A stretch of 64,000 bases of DNA from Caryophanales bacterium (GTDB lineage Bacteria > Bacillota_I > Bacilli_A > Izemoplasmatales > UBA1188), in assembly GCA_020633845.1 (NCBI GenBank), contig JACKCW010000001.1:1-64000 (forward strand), given 5' to 3'. Every line of letters starts with the position of its first letter. Position 1 is the first letter of the stretch. Made by a program: the position numbers and the translations under genes. The notes below the pieces were generated by a model. The model worked only from the letters and a program-made list of their open reading frames with translations, ran no database searches and had not been told where the DNA came from. Shown here one piece after another: positions 16,838-25,982 of this stretch.

Positions 16838-17481
16838 TTAAGCACCTTCTTCACATCTATTCCTCTCATCTCGGCAACTTGGTCAACAGAACGGAGTTGA
16901 GAGAGACCGGCAATCGTAGCTCTTACCATGTTTACCGGAGTATTAGAACCGAGGGATTTAGACAAAACGTCTTCAATTCCGGCTAATTCAATAACGGCTC
17001 TTACCGCGCCGCCGGCACTGATTCCGGTTCCCGGAACGGCTGGTTTAATTAAAACTTTGCCGGCTCCGTATTTACCATACACCTGATGAGGAATTGTTGC
17101 ACCATATAGAGGAACTTTAATTAAATTCTTTTCCGCGTCCTTAGCCGCTTTTTTAATTGCGTCCGGAACTTCATGAGCTTTTCCGGTTCCGAATCCGACT
17201 AACCCTTTTCTGTCGCCGATAACAACTAAAGCATTAAAACGAAGTCTTCTTCCGCCTTTAACTACCTTAGTGATACGGCCGACCGATACGAGTCTTTCTT
17301 CATAAGGACTTTCTTCTTTCGGTTCTTTGTCTCTTCTTGGTTTTCTTTCTCTCGGGCCTTTGGAATTTCTTCTACCCTGATTGTTATAAGGTTTTCTTTC
17401 GCGTTCTTTCGGAGCATTGTCTTCAGATACGGTTTCGTCGTCTTCGTTTTCCACTTTGACTTTTAAATCTTCTTCTGTCAT
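16834..17481 (-). CDS. rpsE: 30S ribosomal protein S5 with long charged N-terminal tail
   Basis: 215 residues from the ATG at 17481, chosen because AGGAGG precedes it. The S5 core ([20 protein letters not shown] onward, with [12 protein letters not shown]) starts near residue 57. The first 55 residues are an acidic patch followed by a strongly basic R/K/N/P/G-rich stretch; B. subtilis S5 is only about 166 residues. The tail is probably disordered and may touch rRNA or be a lineage feature. Such extensions are common in Mollicutes-like lineages. The gene ends in TGA overlapping rpmD. Confidence 0.96.
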   Translation of the reverse strand: MTEEDLKVKVENEDDETVSEDNAPKERERKPYNNQGRRNSKGPRERKPRRDKEPKEESPYEERLVSVGRITKVVKGGRRLRFNALVVIGDRKGLVGFGTGKAHEVPDAIKKAAKDAEKNLIKVPLYGATIPHQVYGKYGAGKVLIKPAVPGTGISAGGAVRAVIELAGIEDVLSKSLGSNTPVNMVRATIAGLSQLRSVDQVAEMRGIDVKKVLK

Positions 17482-17491
17482 ATTATCCTCC

Positions 17492-17842
17492 TTAGAATTT
17501 GAGCCCGGCTTCACGAGCCGCTTCGGCTAAAGCCTTTACTCTTCCGTGGTAGATATAACCGCCACGATCGAATACGATTTCTTTAATGCCGGCAGCAAGA
17601 GCCTTTTGGGCTACATCGGCGCCGACTTTTTTAGCAGCTTCAATATTGCCGCCATTCTCTAGATTAAGGCTTGATGCCTCAACTATCGTTTTGCCGCTTT
17701 CATCATTGATGATTTGCGCATAAATATTGGCGTTAGAACGGAAGACGTCGAGTCTCGGGCGAGCCTCTGTACCGCATAAATTTTGTCTTATACGCGCATG
17801 TCTTTTGATTCTTTGCGCGTTCGAGTCATATGTTTTTATCAT
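17492..17842 (-). CDS. rplR: 50S ribosomal protein L18
   Basis: 116 residues beginning [20 protein letters not shown]; the ATG at 17842 lies 1 nt after the rplF stop. The frame stays open upstream inside rplF but that part is not L18. Core motifs [20 protein letters not shown] and [24 protein letters not shown] are diagnostic. L18 binds 5S rRNA with L5. No strong ribosome site is next to the ATG, so translation probably depends on rplF coupling. Confidence 0.97.
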   Translation of the reverse strand: MIKTYDSNAQRIKRHARIRQNLCGTEARPRLDVFRSNANIYAQIINDESGKTIVEASSLNLENGGNIEAAKKVGADVAQKALAAGIKEIVFDRGGYIYHGRVKALAEAAREAGLKF

Positions 17843-17843
17843 A

Positions 17844-18386
17844 TTATTTAGCCGTCTTTCCTTCCTTGCGGCGAACATTCTCTCCCTTATACCTAATACC
17901 TTTTCCAAGATAAGGCTCAGGAGGTCTGATGCCTCTAATGTAGGCAGCGAACTCGCCGATTTCTTGGCGGGACGCACCTTTGATGATTACGTCTGTTTGT
18001 GTAGGGAGTTCAATACTGATTCCCTTAGGAATATCAACGTTAACCGGGTTGGAATAACCAACGATAACTACCAGTTTATCACCTTGAAGTTGGGCTCTGT
18101 ATCCGGTTCCTTTAATTTCAAGAGCAATCTTGAAACCTTCGGAAACCCCAATAATCATGTTGTTCACAAGGGCTCTTACGGTGCCGTGATAGCTATGAAC
18201 GAATTTAGTCGGGTTTTCCGCAATCGAGAAGAAAAGGTGATTGTCTTTTTCTTCGATTTTAACGTCGTTTTTAAATTGACTGGATAATTCCCCGTTTGGT
18301 CCTTTTACAGTAACTAAATTATTATCGGTTACAGTAACGGTTACGCCATTTGGGATAATGATAGCTTTTTTACCAATACGGCTCAT
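17844..18386 (-). CDS. rplF: 50S ribosomal protein L6
   Basis: 180 residues from [12 protein letters not shown]; the in-frame upstream codons back to 18440 belong to rpsH and are not used. The two-domain L6 fold ends with [24 protein letters not shown], the family's C-terminal signature. It starts 4 nt after rpsH and ends 1 nt before rplR. Confidence 0.98.
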   Translation of the reverse strand: MSRIGKKAIIIPNGVTVTVTDNNLVTVKGPNGELSSQFKNDVKIEEKDNHLFFSIAENPTKFVHSYHGTVRALVNNMIIGVSEGFKIALEIKGTGYRAQLQGDKLVVIVGYSNPVNVDIPKGISIELPTQTDVIIKGASRQEIGEFAAYIRGIRPPEPYLGKGIRYKGENVRRKEGKTAK

Positions 18387-18390
18387 ACTA

Positions 18391-18792
18391 TCACCATACG
18401 TAGGCGATAACTTCGCCGCCGACTTTCTGCTTTCTAGCATCTTTGTCAGTCATAATTCCTTTTGAAGTGGAAATGACTGCGGTTCCAAGACCGTTTAAGA
18501 CTTTCGGAAGATCTTCGTTTCCGGCATAAACTCTTAAACCAGGTTTGGATATTCTTTTAAGACCTTGAATTACTCTAGCGTTGTTTGAGAGATATTTTAA
18601 AGTTACTTCAATAACGCTGTGATGAGATTTCTCATCTCTTTTTACTTGGTAGCCTTCGATATATCCTTCAACTCTTAATACTTCAAGGATTTCTTTTTTA
18701 ACGCGTGATAGAGGGATATTAACCGTCTTTTTCTTCATCGCGTTGGCGTTTCTGATACGGGTTAGCATATCAGCAATCGGATCTGTCATCAT
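18391..18792 (-). CDS. rpsH: 30S ribosomal protein S8
   Basis: 133 residues starting [16 protein letters not shown]. The first of the two ATGs (18792) is 10 nt from AGGAGG. The C-terminal [26 protein letters not shown] is diagnostic. In E. coli S8 represses the spc operon by binding near rplE; I saw no obvious counterpart at the rplX-rplE junction here. Confidence 0.98.
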   Translation of the reverse strand: MMTDPIADMLTRIRNANAMKKKTVNIPLSRVKKEILEVLRVEGYIEGYQVKRDEKSHHSVIEVTLKYLSNNARVIQGLKRISKPGLRVYAGNEDLPKVLNGLGTAVISTSKGIMTDKDARKQKVGGEVIAYVW

Positions 18793-18806
18793 ATTCTTTA
18801 TTCCTC

Positions 18807-18992
18807 CTACCAACTTGATTTAGTTATTCCCGGGATCTCACCTTTAGAGGCGAGCTCTCGGAAACAAATACGGCATAATTTAAACTTGCGCGAAACAGCA
18901 TGAGGACGTCCGCATCTTTCACATCTCGTATATTCTCTTACCGAGAATTTCTGAGGTTTCTTGCAACTTGCTATTTTGGATTTCTTTGCCAT
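18807..18992 (-). CDS. rpsZ: 30S ribosomal protein S14 type Z
   Basis: 61-residue zinc-binding S14 with the ligands in CERCGRPH and CRICF. This short C+ form is typical of Bacillota. It lies between rplE and rpsH as expected. No second, zinc-free S14 copy is seen in the window. Confidence 0.97.
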   Translation of the reverse strand: MAKKSKIASCKKPQKFSVREYTRCERCGRPHAVSRKFKLCRICFRELASKGEIPGITKSSW

Positions 18993-19008
18993 AATCTTTT
19001 TACCTTCA

Positions 19009-19554
19009 TTAGTCTCTATGGACGAATGGAACGCCCATAAGTTTTAGAAGCGACATTGCTTCTTTGTCGGATTCGGCAGTTGTCACAATAACAACGTCCA
19101 TGCCGCGAACTTTACTTACCTTATCCAGATTGATTTCCGGGAAGATAATTTGTTCTTTAACACCTATTGTGTAATTTCCTCTACCATCAAAGGCTTTAAC
19201 GGATACACCTCTAAAGTCTCTAACACGAGGAAGGCTAATGTTAATCAGTTTGTCTAAGAAGTCATACATTCTTTCGCCACGAAGTGTAACCTTGCAACCG
19301 ATCTTCATTCCTTCACGAAGTTTGAAGTTCGCGATGGATTTTTTGGCTTTGGTTACCACCGGTTTTTGTCCGGTAATCTGCGTCAAATCCTGAACAGCAT
19401 CGTCTAAGGCTTTTGAATTTTGGATGGCGTCTCCGACACCCATATTCACTACTACCTTAACGACTTTAGGACACATCATAATGGTTTTGTAACTGTATTC
19501 TTTCATTAATTCCGGCTGGATTTCGTTTAAATACTTTTCATGTAATCTATTCAT
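19009..19554 (-). CDS. rplE: 50S ribosomal protein L5
   Basis: 181 residues with [19 protein letters not shown] at the N terminus and the conserved [22 protein letters not shown] segment. L5 binds 5S rRNA and bridges the subunits at the central protuberance. It follows rplX by 8 nt. Confidence 0.98.
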   Translation of the reverse strand: MNRLHEKYLNEIQPELMKEYSYKTIMMCPKVVKVVVNMGVGDAIQNSKALDDAVQDLTQITGQKPVVTKAKKSIANFKLREGMKIGCKVTLRGERMYDFLDKLINISLPRVRDFRGVSVKAFDGRGNYTIGVKEQIIFPEINLDKVSKVRGMDVVIVTTAESDKEAMSLLKLMGVPFVHRD

Positions 19555-19562
19555 AATTTCAC

Positions 19563-19910
19563 CTAATCCAGTATGGCTCCGCCCTTTTTAGCGAATCTTA
19601 CTTTTCTTTCTTCGCCTTGAGCGCCCTTCTTAGTCGGTTTATCGGTAACAGTTTTATGACCGACTCTGGTTCTCTTTTTATCTTTTCCGGTTACTACCAT
19701 GACATTAGAAATGTCAATCTTAGCCGCTTTTTCCACGATGCCGCCGTCAGGATTATCCTGAGTAGGTTTACTGTGAACTTTATTAACGCGGATTTTTTCG
19801 CCTTCAAGAATAACTTTGTTCGACTTGGTAAGAACCGCAACTACTTTAGCGTTTTTGCCTTTGTCGACGCCGGAGATAATTACGACTTCATCGCCTTTTT
19901 TCAGGTTCAT
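19563..19910 (-). CDS. rplX: 50S ribosomal protein L24
   Basis: 115 residues with an N-terminal KOW motif ([21 protein letters not shown]). L24 is an early assembly initiator on 23S rRNA. It lies between rplN and rplE, 11 and 8 nt apart. Confidence 0.98.
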   Translation of the reverse strand: MNLKKGDEVVIISGVDKGKNAKVVAVLTKSNKVILEGEKIRVNKVHSKPTQDNPDGGIVEKAAKIDISNVMVVTGKDKKRTRVGHKTVTDKPTKKGAQGEERKVRFAKKGGAILD

Positions 19911-19921
19911 ATCACTACCTC

Positions 19922-20290
19922 CTATAATACTTCCGGAGCGAGAGAGATAATCTTAGTGAATTGTTTTTCACGAAGTTCTCTGGCTACGGGCCCGAAGATA
20001 CGGGTTCCTTTTGGATTTTTTTCCGAGTCGATGATAACGGCGGCGTTGTCGTCGAATTTAATCGATGAACCGTCGGCACGTTCAATACTTCTTCTCGTTC
20101 TGACGATGACGGCTTTAACCACATCGCTCTTTTTAACGGTTCCTCCCGGTACAGCGCTTTTAACTGTCGCAACAATAATATCGCCGACATGCGCAAACTT
20201 TCTGTGAGTTCCGCCTAATACTTTAATAGTTAATATTTCTTTAGCGCCGGAGTTGTCTGCGACTCTAAGTCTACTTTCGGACTGAATCAT
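19922..20290 (-). CDS. rplN: 50S ribosomal protein L14
   Basis: 122 residues starting [18 protein letters not shown], with the conserved [26 protein letters not shown] end. Normal length. In B. subtilis the same rpsQ-rplN-rplX order is kept. Confidence 0.98.
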   Translation of the reverse strand: MIQSESRLRVADNSGAKEILTIKVLGGTHRKFAHVGDIIVATVKSAVPGGTVKKSDVVKAVIVRTRRSIERADGSSIKFDDNAAVIIDSEKNPKGTRIFGPVARELREKQFTKIISLAPEVL

Positions 20291-20299
20291 ATTCTCCTC

Positions 20300-20563
20300 C
20301 TACACTTCAATCTTCTTCTCGACGATTTCGAGTAAACGGAAACGTTTAGTAGCCGAGAGAGGTCTGGTTTCCATAATTTTAACTTTGTCGCCGGCTTTGG
20401 CTTCATTGTTTTCATCATGGGCTCTGAATTTTTTCGAAGACATCACTCTTTTTGAATAGAGAGGATGTTTCTTATATGTGTCGACTTTTACGGTAATGGT
20501 CTTGTCATTTAAGGCTGAGACAACGATACCGGTAAAAACCTTGCGGGTTTTTCTATCTTCCAT
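20300..20563 (-). CDS. rpsQ: 30S ribosomal protein S17
   Basis: 87-residue OB-fold protein: [21 protein letters not shown] and [22 protein letters not shown] are diagnostic. It sits between rpmC and rplN with about 10-nt gaps on each side. Confidence 0.98.
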   Translation of the reverse strand: MEDRKTRKVFTGIVVSALNDKTITVKVDTYKKHPLYSKRVMSSKKFRAHDENNEAKAGDKVKIMETRPLSATKRFRLLEIVEKKIEV

Positions 20564-20572
20564 TTTTTCCTC

Positions 20573-20767
20573 CTATTTAGCTCCTCTTTCAGTCAATACG
20601 GTTGAAAGGCGGGCGATTGTCTTGCGGGTTTTGCCGATTTCGGCAGTGTTTTCTAACTGACCTGTCGCTTGTTTGAAACGAAGATCGAATAACGCTTTTT
20701 TGAGGTCTTTTATCTCCTTGGTGATTTGTTCATCGGAGAGCTTTCTGATTTCTTCAATTCTCATCAT
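20573..20767 (-). CDS. rpmC: 50S ribosomal protein L29
   Basis: 64 residues, two-helix L29 located at the peptide exit (SRP and trigger-factor docking). RIEEIRKLSDEQITKEIKDLKKALFDLRFKQATGQLEN is the family pattern (longer than can be quoted in full; residues 3-40). Two tandem ATGs open the frame; the AGGAGG-like site lies 13 nt before the first. Confidence 0.96.
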   Translation of the reverse strand: MMRIEEIRKLSDEQITKEIKDLKKALFDLRFKQATGQLENTAEIGKTRKTIARLSTVLTERGAK

Positions 20768-20772
20768 AATAA

Positions 20773-21186
20773 CTATTTGGCCTCCTTTTTAATTATTTTA
20801 GTTAGGATAGGCAATTTTTGAGCGCCGAGGCGGAACGCTTCTTTTGCTATCTCTTCGGATACGCCGGCAACTTCAAAGAGGATGACTCCTTCTTTAACTA
20901 CAGCAACATATCCTTCTGGAGCTCCTTTACCGGAACCCATACGAACTTCCAGAGGTTTCTTGGTTTTGGCTAAATGCGGGAATACTTTTATCCAAACTTG
21001 ACCTTGACGGTTCATATATCTAGTCATAGCGACACGGGCGGCTTCTAGCTGACGTGAGGTAATCCAGGCGCCTTCTTTAGCTACTAATCCGTATTCGCCG
21101 AAGGCGATTTCGGTTCCGCCTTTTGCATGTCCTTCATAGGAAATGCGGTGCGGACGACGATACTTAGTTCTTTTTGGTGTAAGCAT
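20773..21186 (-). CDS. rplP: 50S ribosomal protein L16
   Basis: 137 residues from [14 protein letters not shown], with AGGAGG 9 nt before the ATG at 21186. It overlaps the end of rpsC by 23 nt. [17 protein letters not shown] is the conserved loop near the A site/PTC. The 12 in-frame codons upstream belong to the rpsC tail. Confidence 0.98.
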   Translation of the reverse strand: MLTPKRTKYRRPHRISYEGHAKGGTEIAFGEYGLVAKEGAWITSRQLEAARVAMTRYMNRQGQVWIKVFPHLAKTKKPLEVRMGSGKGAPEGYVAVVKEGVILFEVAGVSEEIAKEAFRLGAQKLPILTKIIKKEAK

Positions 21187-21859
21187 GTTTCTTTGCCTCC
21201 TTATCTTCCGGGCTTTCGTCATTAACTTTGCCCTTTAGAATTTCGCCCTTATAGATCCAGACTTTTACTCCGAGTTTTCCATAAGTAGTATGAGCTTCTG
21301 CCTGGGCATAATCGATGTCGGCGCGTAATGTATGAAGAGGAACGTTACCATCCGAATATCCTTCGGCTCTCGCAATTTCAGCTCCGGCAAGTCTTCCCGA
21401 TACCAAGGTTTTACAACCTTTAGCTCCGGCTTTTAAAGCTCTCATGATAGCGAGCTTCTGAGTTCTTCTAAAAGATGCGCGGTTTTCAAGCTGAGATGCA
21501 ATATTTCTCGCAACCAAAGTCGCATCAAGTTCCGGACGTTTAATTTCCTTAACATTGATGAAAACTTGTTTGCCGGTAAGTTTTGTAAGAGCGTCGACAG
21601 CTTCTTTCTTGATGACGCCTTCTCTTCCGATTACCATTCCCGGTTTAGCGGTGTTAACGGTAACGATAACTCTATTTTTGCTTCTTTCGATCACAATTTG
21701 CGATACCGAAGCGTTTTTGTATTTGGTTTCAATATAGTCACGGATTTTAAGATCTTCGATCAAGAGGTCGGCAACTTCTTTTTTGTCGGCGTACCATCTT
21801 GCATCCCAGTCTCTTATAATTCCGATTCTAAGACCGATTGGACTAACTTTCTGACCCAT
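21164..21859 (-). CDS. rpsC: 30S ribosomal protein S3
   Basis: 231 residues: [20 protein letters not shown] at the start, a KH domain containing GREGVIKKE, and the C-terminal domain with [12 protein letters not shown]. It has a short lysine-rich tail that overlaps rplP. S3 lines the mRNA entry channel and has helicase activity with S4 and S5. Confidence 0.98.
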   Translation of the reverse strand: MGQKVSPIGLRIGIIRDWDARWYADKKEVADLLIEDLKIRDYIETKYKNASVSQIVIERSKNRVIVTVNTAKPGMVIGREGVIKKEAVDALTKLTGKQVFINVKEIKRPELDATLVARNIASQLENRASFRRTQKLAIMRALKAGAKGCKTLVSGRLAGAEIARAEGYSDGNVPLHTLRADIDYAQAEAHTTYGKLGVKVWIYKGEILKGKVNDESPEDKEAKKHAYTKKN

Positions 21860-21862
21860 AGA

Positions 21863-22198
21863 TTACTCCTTCTCCCCTAGTATACAAATAATTGAACTCG
21901 TTCTTTTAAAAATTGAGAAGCCTTGTCCTTTGGCGTGAGGCTGCATTCTTTTTAAAGTCGGTCCTTCGTTTGCATAGATTTCTTTGACATAGAGTTTTGA
22001 TTTATCCATGTTGAAGTTGTGTTCGGCATTAGCAGCGGCGGAATTAACGACTTTGAGGACGACGCTTGATGCGCCTCTATTTAAATTCTTTAAAATTCCG
22101 ACTGCTTCATTAAGTTCTTTGCCTCTAATGAGATCGAGTACTAGTCTGACTTTCCGAGGAGCGATTCTAATTAAAGATACACTTGCTTTAGCTTCCAT
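21863..22198 (-). CDS. rplV: 50S ribosomal protein L22
   Basis: 111 residues with IRIAPRKVRLVLDLIRGK and the C-terminal beta-hairpin region (MQPHAKGQGFSIFKRTSSI) that lines the exit tunnel. It ends 3 nt before rpsC and follows rpsS by 9 nt. Confidence 0.98.
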   Translation of the reverse strand: MEAKASVSLIRIAPRKVRLVLDLIRGKELNEAVGILKNLNRGASSVVLKVVNSAAANAEHNFNMDKSKLYVKEIYANEGPTLKRMQPHAKGQGFSIFKRTSSIICILGEKE

Positions 22199-22207
22199 CT
22201 TTTCCTC

Positions 22208-22483
22208 CTACTTATCCGACTTCTTATCTGCGGAGTGACCGCGGAAAGTTCTCGTCGGGGCAAATTCGCCGAGTTTGTGGCCTACCATGTCTTCTACAAC
22301 ATATACCGGAACATGTTGGCGGCCGTTATGAACGGCGATTGTAAGACCAACGAATTCTGGGAATATCGTTGAACGTCTTGACCAAGTCTGAATGACTTTT
22401 TTAGATTTAGATGATTGGGCTTCTTTGACTTTCTTTAAAAGTGAATCGTCGCAGAAAGGTCCTTTTTTGATTGATCTTGACAT
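22208..22483 (-). CDS. rpsS: 30S ribosomal protein S19
   Basis: 91 residues: [18 protein letters not shown] and [21 protein letters not shown] are diagnostic. S19 packs with S13 in the 30S head. Located 10 nt after rplB. Confidence 0.98.
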   Translation of the reverse strand: MSRSIKKGPFCDDSLLKKVKEAQSSKSKKVIQTWSRRSTIFPEFVGLTIAVHNGRQHVPVYVVEDMVGHKLGEFAPTRTFRGHSADKKSDK

Positions 22484-22493
22484 AGTTTATCTC

Positions 22494-23327
22494 CTACTTG
22501 CCGTTTCTTCTTCTTACAATATACTTGTTAGAAGGATTCTTCTTGCTTCTCGTTTTAAGACCGAGAGCTTTTTTACCCCAAGGTGTTAGAGGAGCCGGAT
22601 GTCCAATAGGCTGTCTTCCTTCTCCACCGCCGTGCGGGTGGTCAACCGGGTTCATTGCCGAACCTCTGACGGTTGGGCGAACGCCGTAATGTCTGGTCTT
22701 GCCGGCCTTGCCGACTTGAACCAAAGAGTGTTCCTGATTGCCGACGATACCGATAGTAGCGCGGCAGGAAGCAATAATCTTTCTTACTTCTCCGGATGTA
22801 AGTCTTACTAGAACGAAGTCATTATCTCTTCCGAGAATCTGAGCGCTGGCGCCGGCACTTCTTACAAGTTGAGCACCATGGCCAGGGGTAAGTTCGATAT
22901 TATGCACAAATGTTCCTACTGGAATAGATGAAATCGGGAGGCAGTTTCCGATTTGAATATCGGCTCCTTCGCCAGATACGATTTTGTCGCCTACTTTTAA
23001 GTCTTGCGGAGCAAGAATATATCTTTTTTCTCCGTCAGGGTAAGCGATTAAAGCGATATTGGCGGTGCGGTTAGGATCGTATTCGATGGTCTTTACGGTT
23101 CCTTCGATTCCGTCTTTGTTTCTCTTGAAGTCAATAATACGGTATCTTTGTCTTTCGCCGCCGCCATGATGACGAACGGTAATGACTCCCTGATTGTTTC
23201 TTCCGCCTTGTTTACGGAGAGAAACGGTTAATGACTTCTCGGGAACATTAGTTGTGATTTCTTTATAGTCGAGAGCGGTCATTCCTCTCGTGCCTGGTGT
23301 AATAGGTTTATATTTTTTAATTCCCAT
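22494..23327 (-). CDS. rplB: 50S ribosomal protein L2
   Basis: 277 residues. [16 protein letters not shown] starts it; [16 protein letters not shown] carries the essential peptidyl-transferase-proximal histidine (HPHGGG); [14 protein letters not shown] ends it. It follows rplW by 12 nt. Confidence 0.98.
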   Translation of the reverse strand: MGIKKYKPITPGTRGMTALDYKEITTNVPEKSLTVSLRKQGGRNNQGVITVRHHGGGERQRYRIIDFKRNKDGIEGTVKTIEYDPNRTANIALIAYPDGEKRYILAPQDLKVGDKIVSGEGADIQIGNCLPISSIPVGTFVHNIELTPGHGAQLVRSAGASAQILGRDNDFVLVRLTSGEVRKIIASCRATIGIVGNQEHSLVQVGKAGKTRHYGVRPTVRGSAMNPVDHPHGGGEGRQPIGHPAPLTPWGKKALGLKTRSKKNPSNKYIVRRRNGK

Positions 23328-23339
23328 ATTTTTTACCTG

Positions 23340-23621
23340 CTACTTCGAATAGATTTCGATTTTGTCACCCTCTTGAAGAGTAACAATCGCTTTTTGAACA
23401 GCCGGAAGGAATCCTGTATATTTTCCGACTTTCTTTCTTTTTGGAAGGGTATTGATGATATTAACGTCTTCGACCTTGACATTAAAGATTTCTTCCACGG
23501 CGGCCTTAACTTCTGTCTTGGTCGCATTTTTAGCCACTTCGAAAGTGTACTTGTTCTTTTCCACTAACTTCATGCTTTTTTCGGTGATGATCGGTTTCTT
23601 TATAATATCGTAACTAATCAT
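23340..23621 (-). CDS. rplW: 50S ribosomal protein L23
   Basis: 93 residues from MISYDIIKKPIITEKSM; the ATG at 23621 has AGGAGG 9 nt upstream, inside the rplD 3' end (8-nt overlap). L23 is the docking site for trigger factor and SRP at the tunnel exit. VEEIFNVKVEDVNIINT is the conserved central part. Confidence 0.97.
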   Translation of the reverse strand: MISYDIIKKPIITEKSMKLVEKNKYTFEVAKNATKTEVKAAVEEIFNVKVEDVNIINTLPKRKKVGKYTGFLPAVQKAIVTLQEGDKIEIYSK

Positions 23622-24243
23622 TGATGAAAGCCTCCTCATAATACTTTACTGCTTCTTTTGTGAGAACGACGGTAGTGGAATCAAGGACATCGTAAACACT
23701 GGTGTGCGTTTCAAGGCAGACAGCGACATTCTGAAGGTTTCTTGCGGATAATTCCAAATTGTCGTCGACATTAGGCACAACTATCATTACTTTTCCTTCA
23801 GCTTTTAAAGCATTTAGAAGTTCAATAATGTTTTTAGTTTTTGCTTCTTCAACGTTTAACGCATCCAAAACGATGAATTTGTTGTTTTTAACTTTTTCCG
23901 AAAGCGCAATACGGAATGCTTGACGTCTTACCTTTCTGTTTACCGAGAAAGTGTAATCTCTCGGATGAAGTTCAAATACGTGTCCGCCGCCTCTATATTG
24001 CGGAGCGCGGATGGTTCCCTGACGGGCATGTCCGGTTCCTTTTTGTCTATAAGGCTTTTTACCGCCGCCGGATACAGCCGCTCTGTTTTTGGTTTGACTT
24101 GATCCCTGACGCATAGCCGCTCTTTGAGCCTTTACTACGTCATAGATAACTTGGTCATTCCATTCTTGAGCGAATACTTCGTCTTTTAATTTCATTGAGG
24201 AGACGACTTCGCCCTGCATGTTCAATACATTAACTTTTGCCAT
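23614..24243 (-). CDS. rplD: 50S ribosomal protein L4
   Basis: 209 residues. The tunnel-lining loop KPYRQKGTGHARQGTIRAPQ is at about residues 62-81, and LHPRDYTFSVNRKVRR follows. In E. coli L4 also represses the S10 operon through the leader; whether it does so here is open (see the S10 leader finding). It follows rplC by 12 nt. Confidence 0.98.
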   Translation of the reverse strand: MAKVNVLNMQGEVVSSMKLKDEVFAQEWNDQVIYDVVKAQRAAMRQGSSQTKNRAAVSGGGKKPYRQKGTGHARQGTIRAPQYRGGGHVFELHPRDYTFSVNRKVRRQAFRIALSEKVKNNKFIVLDALNVEEAKTKNIIELLNALKAEGKVMIVVPNVDDNLELSARNLQNVAVCLETHTSVYDVLDSTTVVLTKEAVKYYEEAFIND

Positions 24244-24255
24244 AACGTTCTCCTC

Positions 24256-24885
24256 CTACGCTGATTTCTTAAGAGAAGCTTTAAGGAAGACAAGTCCTTT
24301 TTTAGGACCTGGGACATTCCCTTTGACTAAGATTGCATTCTTGTCAGGAAGAACGTCTATTACTTCCAAGTTTTGAACCGTTCTGGTCCAAGCTCCCATA
24401 TGGGACGGCATTCTCTTGCCTTTGAATACTCTGTTTGGCGCAATAGAACCCATTGAACCGACAGCTCTGTGATATTTAGAACCATGAGCCATAGGTCCTG
24501 TGTGTTGATTGTTGAGTTTGATTGGGCCGGCAAAGCCTTTACCTTTAGCCTTGGCGGTAACATCAACGAATTCGCCTTTTTGGAAAGCGTCTACTTTAAT
24601 GCTGTCGCCGACGTTAACGGTGATATTTTTGCATCTGATTTCCGATACAAAACGTTTAGGAGCGGTGTTCGCTTTTTTGCAATGAGCGATTTCCGCTTTA
24701 GTTGATACTTTTTCTCTTTTGTCTTCAAACCCGAGTTGATATGCTGAGTATCCGTCTGCTTCTTTAGTCTTAACTTGAAGAACGACGTTCTCTACCGATT
24801 CGAGGACAGTTACCGGAACGACTTTGCCGCTCTCGGTAAATATTTGTGTCATTCCGACTTTTCTTGTAAGTAATCCTTTTCTCAT
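24256..24885 (-). CDS. rplC: 50S ribosomal protein L3
   Basis: 209 residues from [19 protein letters not shown] at 24885 with AGGTGA upstream; an in-frame GTG 9 nt earlier is less likely. [27 protein letters not shown] is the PTC-reaching loop (spanning about residues 118-145). It follows rpsJ by 9 nt. Confidence 0.98.
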   Translation of the reverse strand: MRKGLLTRKVGMTQIFTESGKVVPVTVLESVENVVLQVKTKEADGYSAYQLGFEDKREKVSTKAEIAHCKKANTAPKRFVSEIRCKNITVNVGDSIKVDAFQKGEFVDVTAKAKGKGFAGPIKLNNQHTGPMAHGSKYHRAVGSMGSIAPNRVFKGKRMPSHMGAWTRTVQNLEVIDVLPDKNAILVKGNVPGPKKGLVFLKASLKKSA

Positions 24886-24894
24886 TCTAATCAC

Positions 24895-25203
24895 CTACTT
24901 AAGTTGAATGTCGACTCCGGATGGGAGGTCGAGTCTCATTAATGCGTCCATTGTTGCTTGGGTCGGACGATTGATGTCGATCAATCTCTTGTGAGTCCTT
25001 CTTTCAAATTGTTCCCTAGAATCCTTGTTTACATGAGGTGATCTTAAAATAGTGAAAACCTCTTTGTCGGTCGGAAGCGGGATAGGTCCAGCTACTTTGG
25101 CGCCGGTTCTTCTTGCTGCATCAGCGATACGCTTTGCAGATTGGTCCAATAACTTAGCGTCATAGGATTTAAGTTTAATTCTAATTGCCTTTCTTGCTAC
25201 CAT
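24895..25203 (-). CDS. rpsJ: 30S ribosomal protein S10
   Basis: 102 residues from [20 protein letters not shown]; the ATG at 25203 has AAGGAG 6 nt upstream. The frame is open for another 88 codons, but that part is the untranslated leader. [29 protein letters not shown] is conserved (residues 36-64). It is the first gene of the superoperon; here it is preceded by a promoter and leader instead of fusA-tuf. Confidence 0.98.
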   Translation of the reverse strand: MVARKAIRIKLKSYDAKLLDQSAKRIADAARRTGAKVAGPIPLPTDKEVFTILRSPHVNKDSREQFERRTHKRLIDINRPTQATMDALMRLDLPSGVDIQLK

Positions 25204-25335
25204 GTGTTGCTCCTTTCTAATTTTTATTAGTCTTTTGTGGTCTCGGAGTTCCCTGCTAACCATGACAACACCTTCTAGTGTAGCAGCAACATCCCAGCCA
25301 ACTGTTTCATTTTCGTGTTCAATACACGCGAGTAT
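25204..25335 (-). promoter_or_regulatory. S10 operon leader with SD-flanking alternative pairing
   Basis: About 130 nt of untranslated RNA. Two mutually exclusive pairings are visible on the minus strand: CTGCTA (complement of 25281-25286) with TAGCAG (complement of 25253-25258), versus TGTTGCT (complement of 25285-25291) with AGCAACA (complement of 25205-25211), which lies between the ribosome site and the start codon. A CGTGT/ACACG hairpin sits at the 5' end. This arrangement would suit autogenous control by an r-protein, but I do not recognise it as a named leader family. Confidence 0.45.
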
Positions 25336-25336
25336 T

Positions 25337-25365
25337 ATTATATAATAATATAGACGTAAAAGCAA
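25337..25365 (-). promoter_or_regulatory. Promoter of the S10-spc-alpha superoperon
   Basis: TTGCTT (25360-25365) and a perfect TATAAT (25337-25342) with a 17-nt spacer on the minus strand. It lies about 130 nt before rpsJ and is the only good promoter between the rplL terminator and rpsJ. Confidence 0.8.
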
Positions 25366-25540
25366 CCTTTTTTTATAGTAAAAATGATTATATATCTGTA
25401 GATATATAATCAGTAATAGAAATTGGCTTAAGATAAAAAATAGACGGTAAACGCGCTTTTTATTCATTTTTCGCGCATCAGGCCCTTAGTAATAGGCAAG
25501 TATCAAGCGCAAAAGAGATTATTTATTTGGTAAAAGCAAT
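25366..25540. other. Non-coding stretch between rplL and the S10 promoter
   Basis: Together with the leader this makes the only gene-free stretch above 300 nt (25204-25589). It contains a 28-nt perfect palindrome (25385-25412) 20 nt upstream of the S10 -35 element, A/T-rich tracts that could act as UP elements, and no credible coding frame. rpoB, rpoC, rpsL, rpsG, fusA and tuf, which separate rplL and rpsJ in Bacillus, are not here. Confidence 0.6.
25385..25412. repeat. 28-nt perfect palindrome upstream of the S10 promoter
   Basis: Exact 12-nt arms TGATTATATATC and GATATATAATCA around a 4-nt loop. On the minus strand it is followed by ATTTTTA, so it could be a weak terminator, or a DNA operator upstream of the -35 element. 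Function unknown. Confidence 0.6.
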
Positions 25541-25570
25541 AAAAAAAGCACCCAGTGAAGGTGCTTTTTT
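25541..25570 (-). terminator. Intrinsic terminator after rplL
   Basis: AGCACC/GGTGCT stem with A-run and T-run flanks extends to 11 bp around a 7-nt loop. It lies 20 nt downstream of the rplL stop and isolates the rplJL transcript from the S10 operon. Confidence 0.92.
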
Positions 25571-25589
25571 AGATGTTTTTAAAGATAAA

Positions 25590-25964
25590 CTACTTGATTT
25601 CGACGATGGCGCCGGCTTCTTCAAATTGTTTCTTGATAGCTTCTGCTTCGTCAGGTTTAACGTTTTCTTTGATTGCTTTAGGAGCCGCATCAACGATTGC
25701 TTTGGCATCGATAAGTCCGATTCCGAGTAAAGTTCTAACGACTTTAATAACTGCAACTTTAGATGCTCCAGCTTCTTTTAAGATTACCGATACATCTTTA
25801 GGGCCTTCTTCTTCAGCAGGGGCTGCTTGAGCCGGGCCGGCAACAGCAACGGCGGTCGGATCAACTCCGAATGCTTCTTTCATCGCGTCAACAAGCCCTT
25901 TGATTTCGAGCATTGACATTTCTTTTAATGATTCAATAAATTCTTCTTTAGTGATTTTAGCCAT
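25590..25964 (-). CDS. rplL: 50S ribosomal protein L7/L12
   Basis: 124 residues: N-terminal dimerisation helices, an alanine/proline/glutamate-rich hinge near residues 38-52 ([14 protein letters not shown]), and the GTPase-stimulating C-terminal domain. Ends [10 protein letters not shown]. It follows rplJ by 18 nt and forms the stalk with L10. Confidence 0.98.
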   Translation of the reverse strand: MAKITKEEFIESLKEMSMLEIKGLVDAMKEAFGVDPTAVAVAGPAQAAPAEEEGPKDVSVILKEAGASKVAVIKVVRTLLGIGLIDAKAIVDAAPKAIKENVKPDEAEAIKKQFEEAGAIVEIK

Positions 25965-25982
25965 GTTTTTTCTCCTTTTAAA

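Noticed and set aside
17727..18287. 186-codon plus-strand frame opposite rplR and rplF
   Set aside because: Spans two convincing r-protein genes on the other strand.
19617..20207. 196-codon plus-strand frame opposite rplX and rplN
   Set aside because: Mirror of two r-protein genes; composition reflects the antisense of basic proteins.
25204..25467. 88-codon in-frame extension of rpsJ with a hydrophobic start
   Set aside because: It covers the promoter and leader, has no ribosome site, and lies outside the conserved 102-residue S10; AAGGAG supports the start at 25203.
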